From contig CAJXVS010000004.1 of the NCBI GenBank assembly GCA_913061265.1, positions 1 to 64,000 of the forward strand: a DNA stretch of 64,000 bases, given 5' to 3'. The DNA comes from an uncultured Halobacteriovorax sp. (lineage in GTDB: Bacteria > Bdellovibrionota > Bacteriovoracia > Bacteriovoracales > Bacteriovoracaceae). Position 1 is the first letter of the stretch; each line of letters opens with the position of its first letter. The notes beneath the pieces are model-generated. The model searched no databases, was not told the origin of the DNA, and saw nothing but the letters and a program-made list of their open reading frames with translations. This document shows, in pieces, positions 16,887-24,922 of the stretch. Both the position numbers and the translations under genes were made by a program.

Positions 16887-18035
16887 TTATAGGTCACAAG
16901 TCATAAGTCCAATACCTAAACCAGTTAGAGCTCCATTGTTTCCACCATGCCAAAGATAGACAGTATTACCATCTTGGAGAGCTGTAGGACTAATAATGTC
17001 AAAAGAATGCCAACCTAGTTCAGCGATATCTGTAATCGCCGTTGTATCTTGAACCCAGTTACTCTCTCCATCAGCCGAGTAAGCATGATGAATCTTTGTA
17101 TGTTTATAGGCCACACCTTGATCATCCTTTTGAATAACTGCCGTAGTAAATAAGTGAACTTGATTATTTATGATTGTCGCTGCAGGAGTTGAAAAACCTT
17201 TATAATATGGGCTTGTTAACCTGGGGTAGACTGCCTGACTTGGCCGCATTACTTCTTGCTGAGCGCTCCATGTTGTTCCATCGAAGGTCATGAGCCCAAT
17301 AACTTCTGCTGTTGAATTAGCCTCTAAGTTTGACCCTGTTGCGGCGTAATAGAGATAGATCTTATCGTTGAAAACAACCGCACCTGGTTCAGCTGTTACG
17401 TACTGATTAAAAGTTAACTGCGGTGTTGTATTATTCGGATCAGTTGGAGCTATTAAGGGAGCTCCTGCTGTTACTCTTGTCCATGTTATTCCATCAGGAG
17501 ATTTAGCATGACCGACCCGGTATGTAGTCGCCGCGCTAAAGTCACTAGGATAAGAAGTATAAAACATATGATATTCATTCTTATAAAAAACTACTGACGG
17601 AGTTTCAGTTCCATCTGCATCCCAAGTCGCCGCCCCCGTTCTTTGAAATACAGGAGCTGTTGGGCTCAATGTCCAATTGATACCATTACTTGAAGTTAAG
17701 CGGTAAACTGCTATATGCTCAACAGTGTCATTTGCTCTGTCATTTGGAAGTGACGAAGCATACATGATGAACTCTCCTCCAATTTTCAATACATGTGGAT
17801 CACCCCATGTTGATGCACGCTTGTTGTTACCAAGATCAACTGTAAAGAAATCATTGCCTGGTCCGATCAAAGGCGTATTAGCATAAGGATTAAAACAATC
17901 AGGTTGTAGCTTTGAATAATCTGGCCCAGATTCAGCCGGTGCTGCTGGAAAAAACAAAGATCCCGTCCCTTGCTTCTTACATGATGAGAAAGCAAAAAGA
18001 ACAAGTGAAAGAATTAGGAAAGACTTTTTTATCAC
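16887..18035 (-). CDS. Lipoprotein with GH43/GH32-like five-bladed beta-propeller
   Basis: A 382-residue lipoprotein (lipobox FSSC, Cys19). The mature part has the repeated blades of glycosyl-hydrolase family 43/32/68-type propellers: WGDPHVLKIGGEFIMYAS, WDADGTETPSVVFYKNEYHMFYTS, DGITWTRV, AEPGAVVFNDKIYLYYAA and ATIINNQVHLFTTA. Such proteins cleave or bind glycans. Asp residues at blade starts (GDPH, DADGTETPS) resemble active-site positions, but the catalytic trio is not certain, so it could be a non-catalytic glycan binder. It is single, in the same direction as its neighbours, with a 210-base gap after the barrel gene. Confidence 0.75.
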   Translation of the reverse strand: MIKKSFLILSLVLFAFSSCKKQGTGSLFFPAAPAESGPDYSKLQPDCFNPYANTPLIGPGNDFFTVDLGNNKRASTWGDPHVLKIGGEFIMYASSLPNDRANDTVEHIAVYRLTSSNGINWTLSPTAPVFQRTGAATWDADGTETPSVVFYKNEYHMFYTSYPSDFSAATTYRVGHAKSPDGITWTRVTAGAPLIAPTDPNNTTPQLTFNQYVTAEPGAVVFNDKIYLYYAATGSNLEANSTAEVIGLMTFDGTTWSAQQEVMRPSQAVYPRLTSPYYKGFSTPAATIINNQVHLFTTAVIQKDDQGVAYKHTKIHHAYSADGESNWVQDTTAITDIAELGWHSFDIISPTALQDGNTVYLWHGGNNGALTGLGIGLMTCDL

Positions 18036-18132
18036 TAACTTATTTTATCATTAATTTAGGGAAGGTATTTAACAAGAAGTAATTTTTTTTATTGCGGCAA
18101 ATTACTCGACCTCACAGCTAAGTATTTGATAT

Positions 18133-19404
18133 CTATAAAGAATTTCGAACGAAGAGCTCGCGTTTTTCTGAAGGGTTGTGATCTTCAAGACCAACAAGTC
18201 CAAACTCTGGGGATTTATTTAAGAACTTAACGATCCTATCAAGTAGCGGAACACCTACATTATCTTTATAGTTCAAAGAGTTTTGAAGAACGATGACTCC
18301 CACTCTTTTTTCTAAATCAAATCCCATAAAACTTATATGCCCGGAGAAGTAGCCTCTAATATTTGTAAAAGCGTTCTTAGTAATAGGAAGCTCATCAATA
18401 AACCACGACCTTCCCACATAACCTTCATCAGTCTTAAACCTTGGCTCTTGGGCCTCTTTTAAAATATCGTAGTGTTCGTACTCTTCAATTCCCATATTAA
18501 CTTTTAAGAATGTTAAGAGGTCTTTTGCTGTTGAGTACAGGCTTCCTGCTGACCATAATCCTTTGTCTATATACCAGGGCTCTAAGTTCGATCCTCTTAA
18601 CATAAAAGGAGGTATCGAGCCGACATGACCTGAGGCTAAACGAGAACGTTGGTCTTCGTTTAAAACAAAGACTGTGTCATTCAGCCCTAGAGGAGCCAAG
18701 ACTTTCTCTTTGACCTGATCTGAGTAGCTCTTTCCAGCTTCAACGTTACTCATGACCTCACCTAATAAAGTATAGGCGGTGTTTGAATAACCATAGTTAC
18801 CAATTTCTGACTCATCGACTTCTGACTCTTGAAAATACTCAAACATATTTCTTTTCTTAAAATGCCCCCAGATATTCTTTCCCGTAAATAAGAACTTAAC
18901 CGCCGAGAGCGCCATGCCAAATGATTGATGCTCCCTATCTAGGCCAGATGTATGGGTCACAATCTGATCGATTGAAATATTATTAATACTTTGATGATCC
19001 GGGTGAAAGCCTTTTGGAAAATAGTTTGAAATCTTATCGTTGAAGTTGATAAGTCCTTTTTTAGCCATGATAGAAATGGCAGAAGTCGTGAACAGCTTTG
19101 TTATCGAGCCTACCTGAAAAAGGGAATCTTCACTAAGCTTTGTCTTTTTTAATTTATCCGCATGTCCGTAGGTAAAGATCTTTTGCCCTTGAGGAGTTAC
19201 AACCGCTACAACCATTCCAACAGTGGCACGAGACTTAATCAAAGGCTTAGAGAGGGCATCAACAATCTTTTTGATGTCTTCACCTTTTTCTAAGAGTTCT
19301 ATTGTCTCATCAAGACCCTGACGCTTAGGAATACTTGTGCATGAACTCACAAGGAAGAGGCTTAGAGATAATGTTATGAAAATAAAAAGCCTAATAAGAA
19401 TCAC
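18133..19404 (-). CDS. Class C beta-lactamase-like serine hydrolase (lipoprotein)
   Basis: A 423-residue lipoprotein (lipobox VSSC, Cys22) of the beta-lactamase/penicillin-binding-protein superfamily. The Ser-x-x-Lys motif SITK is at residues 100-103 and the Tyr-x-Asn motif YSN at 206-208. The third motif is not a clear KTG; HISFMG near residue 365 is in the right region. Members include esterases, D-aminopeptidases and peptidoglycan-editing enzymes as well as lactamases. Envelope anchoring suggests cell-wall or peptide hydrolysis. True lactamase activity should not be assumed. Confidence 0.85.
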   Translation of the reverse strand: MILIRLFIFITLSLSLFLVSSCTSIPKRQGLDETIELLEKGEDIKKIVDALSKPLIKSRATVGMVVAVVTPQGQKIFTYGHADKLKKTKLSEDSLFQVGSITKLFTTSAISIMAKKGLINFNDKISNYFPKGFHPDHQSINNISIDQIVTHTSGLDREHQSFGMALSAVKFLFTGKNIWGHFKKRNMFEYFQESEVDESEIGNYGYSNTAYTLLGEVMSNVEAGKSYSDQVKEKVLAPLGLNDTVFVLNEDQRSRLASGHVGSIPPFMLRGSNLEPWYIDKGLWSAGSLYSTAKDLLTFLKVNMGIEEYEHYDILKEAQEPRFKTDEGYVGRSWFIDELPITKNAFTNIRGYFSGHISFMGFDLEKRVGVIVLQNSLNYKDNVGVPLLDRIVKFLNKSPEFGLVGLEDHNPSEKRELFVRNSL

Positions 19405-19553
19405 CGTCTCTTATAAAAAGGGATTGAACCCAATATTGAATAATACACAGCAATAAATTTAGTCGATATAATCTATAAGTGCAAAGAGTTCCTTACATTA
19501 CATTCTAAAAGGCTTTAACTATTCGGGTACTTATAAGTCCCATAGGGGGAGGT

Positions 19554-20171
19554 TTAAAAGGAAATCTGAATCTTAAGTCCCTTCTTCTTTCTTTCATGCA
19601 GGTAATCAAAGTTTGAAATCTCAGCCTTCCAATTTACTCTTTCGCAAAAGTCGTAAAGGGACTTTAATCCAAGGCCATGACCCTTATCTTTTGTTGAACT
19701 AAATTTGCCAGATCTAAAGTCTTTAATTTGATCAGTAGTAATACCACCACCATTATCTTTCACGAGTAAAAAATTTTCTCGAAGCTCTATCATAATTTTA
19801 TCGGCTTCCGTCTCAATTGAATTCTTGAATAGATTAATCAGCACTCTTTCAAAAGCGTTTGCGGAGATCTCCTTTACAGGGTCCCTTTGCTTAAGAAAAT
19901 CAGTCTCTACTTCGTTATCATCACAATACGAAAGGGCTTTTTGAATGCACTCACTTAACCTAACTTCTTCTATGACCTCACCGTCCATTGCTTCTTTACA
20001 AGCGACAGTAATCTTATCCAGGCTATCTTCAAGCTTTCTACTTAAGGAGACAGCCTTTTGCTTACTGGCCTTAGGAGAGAAAAGCTCTTTTATTAACTGC
20101 TCTACTACTAACTTAATCACCATCATCTGGTTGTTAATATCGTGTGCCAAAACCTTCACATCTGAACTCAT
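19554..20171 (-). CDS. Sensorless histidine kinase-like ATPase
   Basis: A 205-residue cytoplasmic protein made almost wholly of kinase core: an H-box-like AHDINNQMMVI (His10), the N box NLFKNSIETEADKI near residue 113, a G1 box VKDNGGGI near 137 and a G2-like KDKGHGLGLKSLYDF near 157. There is no input domain or membrane segment, so it must be driven by a partner. With an Asn after His-Asp instead of the usual Glu-Leu context, it could also be a phosphotransfer or phosphatase-type relative. It is transcribed away from the methyltransferase gene, and no response regulator adjoins it. Confidence 0.8.
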   Translation of the reverse strand: MSSDVKVLAHDINNQMMVIKLVVEQLIKELFSPKASKQKAVSLSRKLEDSLDKITVACKEAMDGEVIEEVRLSECIQKALSYCDDNEVETDFLKQRDPVKEISANAFERVLINLFKNSIETEADKIMIELRENFLLVKDNGGGITTDQIKDFRSGKFSSTKDKGHGLGLKSLYDFCERVNWKAEISNFDYLHERKKKGLKIQISF

Positions 20172-20327
20172 ATTCTACCCTTTTTATTGATAACAACTAT
20201 CCTATCCTAAATATGTACAATTGCATACAGCGGACAAAGTATTCATAAAGAAATCCCTAAAATACTGTTTTTACATAAATCTTTTGATTAAAGTTCTCCT
20301 CTCTCTCTCCGAAAGGAGTAATTCACA

Positions 20328-20372
20328 ATGAGCATATTAAATAAATCTACTCAAAAAGGGAGTCTTATTTGA
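20328..20372 (+). CDS. 14-codon leader peptide MSILNKSTQKGSLI
   Basis: A strong ribosome binding site (GAAAGGAG, 20311-20318) stands 9 bases before ATG 20328. The 14-residue frame ends at TGA 20370-20372, overlapping the TTG start of the methyltransferase (20369). This is the layout of a coupled leader. Alternatives: a -1 frameshift joining the two, or a sequencing indel in the AAAAAGGG run that split one longer N-terminus. Confidence 0.4.
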   Translation: MSILNKSTQKGSLI

Positions 20373-21130
20373 CCTATATACTAGAGCATTCAAACGAAGC
20401 TCAAAGGCTTGAATTACAAAAAGAAATTGAAGCTTACTCTATCCATTCTGAACTAGCGGGAGTGGACCTTAACAATAAGAAGATTTTAGATGCAGGGTGC
20501 GGTGGAGGAGATGTTTCAGAATATCTGATCTCTAATTCAACCGGTTCAAGAATTCATGGTTGTGATCAATCAGACCTAAGAGTTGCCCACGCAAAAAAGA
20601 AGAACCCAAGTGGCGACTTTTTCACTTCTTCCCTTGAGAACATAGATGCTGAAGACGATAGTTTTGATCTTATTGTTTGCCGCTATGTCTTCGAATACCT
20701 TAAGGATCCCATCTCTGTCCTTCAAGAATTCAAAAGAGTCTGCAAAAAAGGAGGAGAGATCATTGTTATTGATATAGATGGAGTCTTTCAAAACCTTTTC
20801 ACTATCAACGACAGCTTCAATCAACAACTAAGCAAGTTAGTCTCATCCATAGATGTAGATTTACAAGTAGGAAGAAAGCTTCCCGCCTTCTTTAACAAAG
20901 CGGGCTTCTCTTCGTTTAAGTCTAAGATGGAGTCTTTTTACTTTAAAGGAGATGACTTATCTCTCGAAGTTGAAAATAGCAAGATGCGCTTAAGCGCTAT
21001 AAAGGAAGATATCTCTAAAGTTCTAGGAAAAGAAGAAGGCTCTTATTTTTCAGAGAACTACCTTAGGCTTTTAGAGAATGAATCTTCAGTTATGTTTTTC
21101 AACAAGTTCATCGTTCGAGGTGTCGCGTGA
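20369..21130 (+). CDS. Class I SAM-dependent methyltransferase
   Basis: A 253-residue methyltransferase. Motif I ILDAGCGGGDVSEY is at residues 39-52, the acidic motif II region follows (HGCDQSD near 66), and DLIVCRYVFEYLKDP near 104 and FKRVCKKGGEIIVIDID near 125 complete the BioC/UbiE-like fold. Substrate unknown. I take the TTG start, since AAAAAGGGAG lies 6 bases upstream and no ATG is available; the frame is closed by a stop at 20342. Its stop overlaps the GTG of the acyl-synthase-like gene (GTGA), so both are made from one message. Confidence 0.85.
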   Translation: MTYILEHSNEAQRLELQKEIEAYSIHSELAGVDLNNKKILDAGCGGGDVSEYLISNSTGSRIHGCDQSDLRVAHAKKKNPSGDFFTSSLENIDAEDDSFDLIVCRYVFEYLKDPISVLQEFKRVCKKGGEIIVIDIDGVFQNLFTINDSFNQQLSKLVSSIDVDLQVGRKLPAFFNKAGFSSFKSKMESFYFKGDDLSLEVENSKMRLSAIKEDISKVLGKEEGSYFSENYLRLLENESSVMFFNKFIVRGVA

Positions 21131-21894
21131 TTAAGAATTTAAGAATACTCGTCTTAGACAACCCCTTTGCTAGCTGGGATTCTCCCTTTGTACGAGATAT
21201 GTTTAACAAAATCATCCTCCTTAAAAAGCTTGGTTATCAGTCACGATTTCCTTTGAACTATGCTCCCGTTGATAAGAGTGATTTTCATGGAACTCACTTG
21301 GCCTTTTGCCAAGAGAGAAATGGTGAACTCTTTCCAATAACCGCCTATAGGGTGATGGAGAGAAGTAGGTGTGAGAAATATGGAATGCCCTTTAGTGGAG
21401 AGGTTCTATGCGACACGACTGATAGTGAAGAGCATAAGAGTGCTCTTCGTGCCTTTGTGAATAAATACAAAGACCTTAATATTGCTTACTCGAGCTCTTT
21501 TACAATAGACCCAAATATCGAAAAAGAATTCAGAAGTGAGGCCATCGATTTTCTTATCCCTTTATTTGCTTACTCGCATATTCATTGGAAGATTGAAAAA
21601 TCATTGGCCCTTGGTTCTTGTCGCACCCATACAGATACGATGTACCACCGAATGGGCCTACTCCCATTGACCCATAATGGTGAGCCGTTAGGATCTATAA
21701 ATTTTCCTTGCTATGCTGGTGAAGAGTTTGAAGTTCAAGCTTGTGAAGAACTAACTCCTCATTGCTTGGAGATGGCGAAGAAGTATCTTTATTTATGGAA
21801 GGGAAGGATTCAAATAAGTGATGCGTCAGTGGGTCACGATGCCGTCGAAAATTATCTCGTAAGAGCAAGTGCTTTGACCAAGATGAGCGCATGA
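21127..21894 (+). CDS. GNAT-fold acyl-synthase-like protein (autoinducer synthase/FeeM-like)
   Basis: A 255-residue protein whose layout resembles LuxI/FeeM-type N-acyl synthases. It has an N-terminal helix with LKKLGYQSR, then DKSDFHGTHL and ITAYRVMERSRCEKYGMPF, where the Arg and Cys/Glu positions match the substrate-loop region of the fold. A C-terminal half follows with FLIPLFAYSHIHWKIEKSLALGSCRTHTDTMYHRMGLLPL. Known relatives join an acyl group to homoserine lactone or an amino acid to make signals or lipids. The assignment is by pattern, not by a confirmed family hit. It starts with GTG coupled to the methyltransferase. Its last 69 bases overlap the convergent regulator gene. Confidence 0.6.
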   Translation: MIKNLRILVLDNPFASWDSPFVRDMFNKIILLKKLGYQSRFPLNYAPVDKSDFHGTHLAFCQERNGELFPITAYRVMERSRCEKYGMPFSGEVLCDTTDSEEHKSALRAFVNKYKDLNIAYSSSFTIDPNIEKEFRSEAIDFLIPLFAYSHIHWKIEKSLALGSCRTHTDTMYHRMGLLPLTHNGEPLGSINFPCYAGEEFEVQACEELTPHCLEMAKKYLYLWKGRIQISDASVGHDAVENYLVRASALTKMSA

Positions 21895-22671
21895 GATCTT
21901 TCTAACTTTTGCCGGATAAGTATAGCGGTATTTAACAAGCTCTTCGAAGAAGCCTTGGATGTTTTGACAAAAACTAAGGTTTCCGAAGTGCTTTACAGAG
22001 AAATAGTCTTTTACAGATTCTTTTGTTTCATACTTAAAGACAATCCTGTTTGGTGTCGCGCTAAGAATGGTATAGTTCATATTCTTTTCGACAACGGTCG
22101 TGCAATATTCAAGAAAGTAAGAATACGCGTCGGCCGGAGATTTAAATTGGTTTAATTCTTCTTTAAAATTACTTTTAAGAAAGCTCTTACAATTTACATG
22201 CCCGACAACATCAGCTTCTTTAGAATAGCTAAATTTTGTAAGGTCTTTGAATATCGATTTAATAAGCTCTGCAGAAACCAACTTTGATTCATGGGCCAGT
22301 ACGTCCTCTTTAAGTTGATATTTTCGTAAGATCAATTTACGGCTTTTCTCATCAACAAGACTTAAGGCAGAAGAGACTGTTTTCAGTCTTGTTCCCTGAT
22401 TTCCAATCAACTCTTCTTTTACAGTTGAAGGGTTACCTTCTAGCTGAATCTTTAAAGTACTTGGGCAAATATTATTTTTTTGAAGTTCACTTAAATCTAT
22501 ATTTAACTTCTCTGAAAGCCTCATACCTTCTTCGATCGTTAACGAAGATAATTTTTTTAGGCCTTTAATCCTACACAATTCGTAGATATCTTTCTTTAAA
22601 AGCCCTACGTTCTGAAGAAGCATATCAAAGTTATTATTCAATAAATTAAGGTCTAATTTTAATGAGTCCAT
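21826..22671 (-). CDS. HTH protein with V4R-like sensor domain
   Basis: A 281-residue protein. Residues about 25-70 form an HTH-like helical unit (KKDIYELCRIKGLKK, IEEGMRLSEKLNIDLSEL). The C-terminal 120 residues resemble the 4-vinyl-reductase/heme-NO small-molecule-binding fold, ending in VRKISCAHLGQSTCSYEIIF, the Cys-x7-Cys pattern (CAHLGQSTC) typical of V4R domains. Such domains bind small hydrophobic ligands. It starts directly after the stop of the XRE regulator gene with no spacing and overlaps the acyl-synthase-like gene tail to tail by 69 bases. A role as sensor of a local product is inference. Confidence 0.65.
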   Translation of the reverse strand: MDSLKLDLNLLNNNFDMLLQNVGLLKKDIYELCRIKGLKKLSSLTIEEGMRLSEKLNIDLSELQKNNICPSTLKIQLEGNPSTVKEELIGNQGTRLKTVSSALSLVDEKSRKLILRKYQLKEDVLAHESKLVSAELIKSIFKDLTKFSYSKEADVVGHVNCKSFLKSNFKEELNQFKSPADAYSYFLEYCTTVVEKNMNYTILSATPNRIVFKYETKESVKDYFSVKHFGNLSFCQNIQGFFEELVKYRYTYPAKVRKISCAHLGQSTCSYEIIFDGIVTH

Positions 22672-23523
22672 CTATGCCGATTGAATAAGCTTAAAGGAGA
22701 CCTCTTCTTTGAAGTTCTTTTTCTTATTAGTAGGAGTCTTCGCGATCAATCCCTCGAAACCAAAGGTTTGCGGAAGGGCCGAGAAGAAGGCTTGCTTATA
22801 ATCGACAATAAATGAGCCCATTCCAGAGTTTGAAAAATCAATATCCCTTGCAAAGTCCTTAACGTTTAGGCCAATTGTCACCGCGCGATCAGAAAAATCA
22901 ATAACATTGTGCTCGAAAGCTCCTTCATACTGTGAAGAGTTATAGCTGTAGGCCTTAATGATTTCGATAGGACTAGATTGGGTTTCATAAACATTATAGA
23001 ACATACCGTGATATTCACTTGATTGAGTTGTCGCAATCAACTCTGGAATATCGTCTTTGTTAATAATCTTAGCTTCTAGTGCTCCTTGAAGGAGGTCAAA
23101 GTAACAATGATAACTTATCTTCTCGCTAGGCCCCATATAAATGAGATCGTCTAGGCCAAATGTGTTTAAAAAAGACATCAACCCTTCTGGTTTCTTCTTT
23201 CTGATTATCAAACGCATTAAGGGAACAAGCTCTCTTACCAAAGAGTTGTTATTATCTAGGTATTTAGGATTGATCTTCAAAGGAACATCAAACTTCTTAG
23301 CAATCTGCCAGTAGTTAACATGACCACTTAGAAGGTCTTCATAATTAATTTCAAAGAATTTTGAGAGAACAAAGACTGACTCAACGCTTAAACTCTGAGT
23401 CCCCTTCTCAAGACGAGAAATAGTTGCCTGATCTCTTTGAAGGATCTTTGCCATTTCGATTTGAGAAAGGCCTGCTGTCTTTCTTAATTTTTTAAAAATA
23501 AAGCCTAAGTCTTTTACTTCCAT
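22672..23523 (-). CDS. XRE-family transcriptional regulator with C-terminal sensor region
   Basis: A 283-residue regulator. The N-terminal XRE helix-turn-helix spans residues 8-65 (LRKTAGLSQIEMAKILQRDQ, ATISRLEKGTQSLSVESVFVL). The 210-residue C-terminal part is mixed alpha/beta and roughly the same size as the ligand domain of the next gene product; I cannot name its family. It lies between the hydrolase (one base apart) and the V4R-like gene (no spacing), so the three form one tight minus-strand operon facing the methyltransferase/acyl-synthase pair. Confidence 0.85.
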   Translation of the reverse strand: MEVKDLGFIFKKLRKTAGLSQIEMAKILQRDQATISRLEKGTQSLSVESVFVLSKFFEINYEDLLSGHVNYWQIAKKFDVPLKINPKYLDNNNSLVRELVPLMRLIIRKKKPEGLMSFLNTFGLDDLIYMGPSEKISYHCYFDLLQGALEAKIINKDDIPELIATTQSSEYHGMFYNVYETQSSPIEIIKAYSYNSSQYEGAFEHNVIDFSDRAVTIGLNVKDFARDIDFSNSGMGSFIVDYKQAFFSALPQTFGFEGLIAKTPTNKKKNFKEEVSFKLIQSA

Positions 23524-23524
23524 C

Positions 23525-24364
23525 TTAATAATTTCTCTGTTTATTTATATTGATACTATTTTTTCTATTAGTAATGAAGCCAAGACAATAGATATTGAAG
23601 TCATCAAAGTTATCTATATGCGTGTAATGCCCCGCAGACTCGATAGGGTGAATCCTATGCTCAAAGCAGTTTTCAAAAAGGTATTCTTTATTAATTAATT
23701 TTTCCTCTAATCCGTAGAGAAAAAGAGAACGGCCTTCGAATTTCTCTAACTCATTAAACTCATCTTTAAAGTCATGCTTTATGAACTCTGAGCAAAATCC
23801 TTCTCTATATTTTTTATCAGTTCCATTAAAGCTATTTGAAAAATCTAGAAAGCCTTGACCTGAACGGTTCTCATAACAAGCTTCGTAAAGTTCCTGAAGC
23901 TCCTGATCAGTAACCTCATTCTTAAAGAAGTAAGCGGCACATGGAATCGGTGCAAACACTTTTTCCATCACTGGTGGGTTTGTTAAAGGAGGTGCTCCCC
24001 AAGTAATCAGATAGGTAGGCTTAATAATATTTAGGGCCTGGAAACAAATATGTCCCCCAAGAGAGTGACCAAAGAGAGTACTGATTTCAAGGCCGAGTTC
24101 ATTGACAAAGGTCTCTAAGAATTCACTTAATTTTTCGAGTGAATAGTCTGCTTCTTTAAATCCTTCAGTTTCTCCATGACCAGGAAGATCAACGGCAATT
24201 ACATGATAAGAGTTTTTGAAGCTTTGAATTTGCCTTGAGAATGTCTCTTTTGATGAAGAATTTCCATGAACAAAAAGCATTGTTGGCGAACTAGTATCAC
24301 CCGCTTCAAAATAAGAAGTTCTTAAACTTTGATTTGAAAGTTTCAAGCTTATGTAATTTTGCAT
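23525..24364 (-). CDS. Alpha/beta-fold hydrolase
   Basis: A 279-residue cytoplasmic hydrolase. The oxyanion HG lies at residues 33-34 (LFVHGNSS), DLPGHGETEG follows near 59, the nucleophile elbow GHSLGG at 99-104 (Ser101), and the catalytic His is in SAGHYTHID near residue 246. The acid is probably the Asp/Glu near LYGLEEKLI. Esterases, thioesterases and lactonases share this fold. As first gene of the operon with two sensors, facing an acyl-synthase-like gene, it could make or break an acylated signal, but that is inference. Confidence 0.88.
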   Translation of the reverse strand: MQNYISLKLSNQSLRTSYFEAGDTSSPTMLFVHGNSSSKETFSRQIQSFKNSYHVIAVDLPGHGETEGFKEADYSLEKLSEFLETFVNELGLEISTLFGHSLGGHICFQALNIIKPTYLITWGAPPLTNPPVMEKVFAPIPCAAYFFKNEVTDQELQELYEACYENRSGQGFLDFSNSFNGTDKKYREGFCSEFIKHDFKDEFNELEKFEGRSLFLYGLEEKLINKEYLFENCFEHRIHPIESAGHYTHIDNFDDFNIYCLGFITNRKNSININKQRNY

Positions 24365-24682
24365 AGCTCCCCCAGTAGAACCATAGCACCTGATAAAGGC
24401 GGGTCAAAGACTCGGCGCACAAAAGTTTTCCTAAGAATAAAAACGCAATGTTACTTTGTAGGCGTCGCTAAAAGATTAAAAATAAAGTCCTCTTTTTGTC
24501 TTCACGGCTGGTGGCCTGCGAAGCATTTCATTAGAGTTTTAATGTAAGTTGATCGATCTGGATCTGGTCTAGTATTAAAGAGATAGCCTCTTTGTGGTTA
24601 TAAGAATCTCTTATAACACCGATAGCCATTAGCTTAGTTACAGAAAACCCCTTTGAAGTTAATTTAACTCAAAGGAGAATAT
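24365..24682. promoter_or_regulatory. Divergent control region with three inverted repeats
   Basis: This 318-base gap separates the hydrolase operon from the Cys-rich protein/diiron pair and should hold both promoters. I see AAAGAG/CTCTTT (24577-24593), the perfect 9-3-9 repeat GTTATAAGA/TCTTATAAC (24597-24617), and CTTTG-AGTTAA/TTAACT-CAAAG with one bulge (24651-24674). The last one abuts the ribosome binding site AAAGGAGA of the 24683 gene and could mask part of it. The middle one is a good operator candidate. No T-runs follow. Confidence 0.5.
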
Positions 24683-24922
24683 ATGAATATAGATAAGCTT
24701 TTTAAGGTCCTTGTTGTTGGGGGAGCCCTAATGACTTCCGCTGAGACCATGGCCTTTGGTCACCAATCCCTAGATGTTCAAGCAGAATCAAAAGAAGAAC
24801 CTAGCCCTGCTTTTTGTAACCCAGAAGATGAAAATCAATGTGTTGAAAATGACCAAGGTGAGATTGTCGTTAAAGAAGGACTGTATTGTTGTTGGGGGAC
24901 GTCTTGCTCGATAGAGGAATAG
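24683..24922 (+). CDS. Small exported Cys-rich protein with C-terminal CCWGTSC
   Basis: A 79-residue protein with a hydrophobic N-terminal signal region (residues 5-24, ending TMA) and a short acidic mature part with five cysteines (45, 53, 69, 70, 75), the last three in LYCCWGTSCSIEE. An AAAGGAGA ribosome binding site lies 5 bases before the ATG. The last 37 bases overlap the ferritin-like gene, and the codons for VKEG double as that gene's ribosome binding site. The arrangement suggests a substrate or partner of the diiron protein: a modified peptide, metal carrier or redox protein. I do not recognise the family; function is open. Confidence 0.75.
   Translation: MNIDKLFKVLVVGGALMTSAETMAFGHQSLDVQAESKEEPSPAFCNPEDENQCVENDQGEIVVKEGLYCCWGTSCSIEE

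Noticed and set aside
24359-24547. 62-codon plus-strand frame in the divergent control region
   Set aside because: No ribosome site, low-complexity basic product, and it occupies the place where two promoters are needed.
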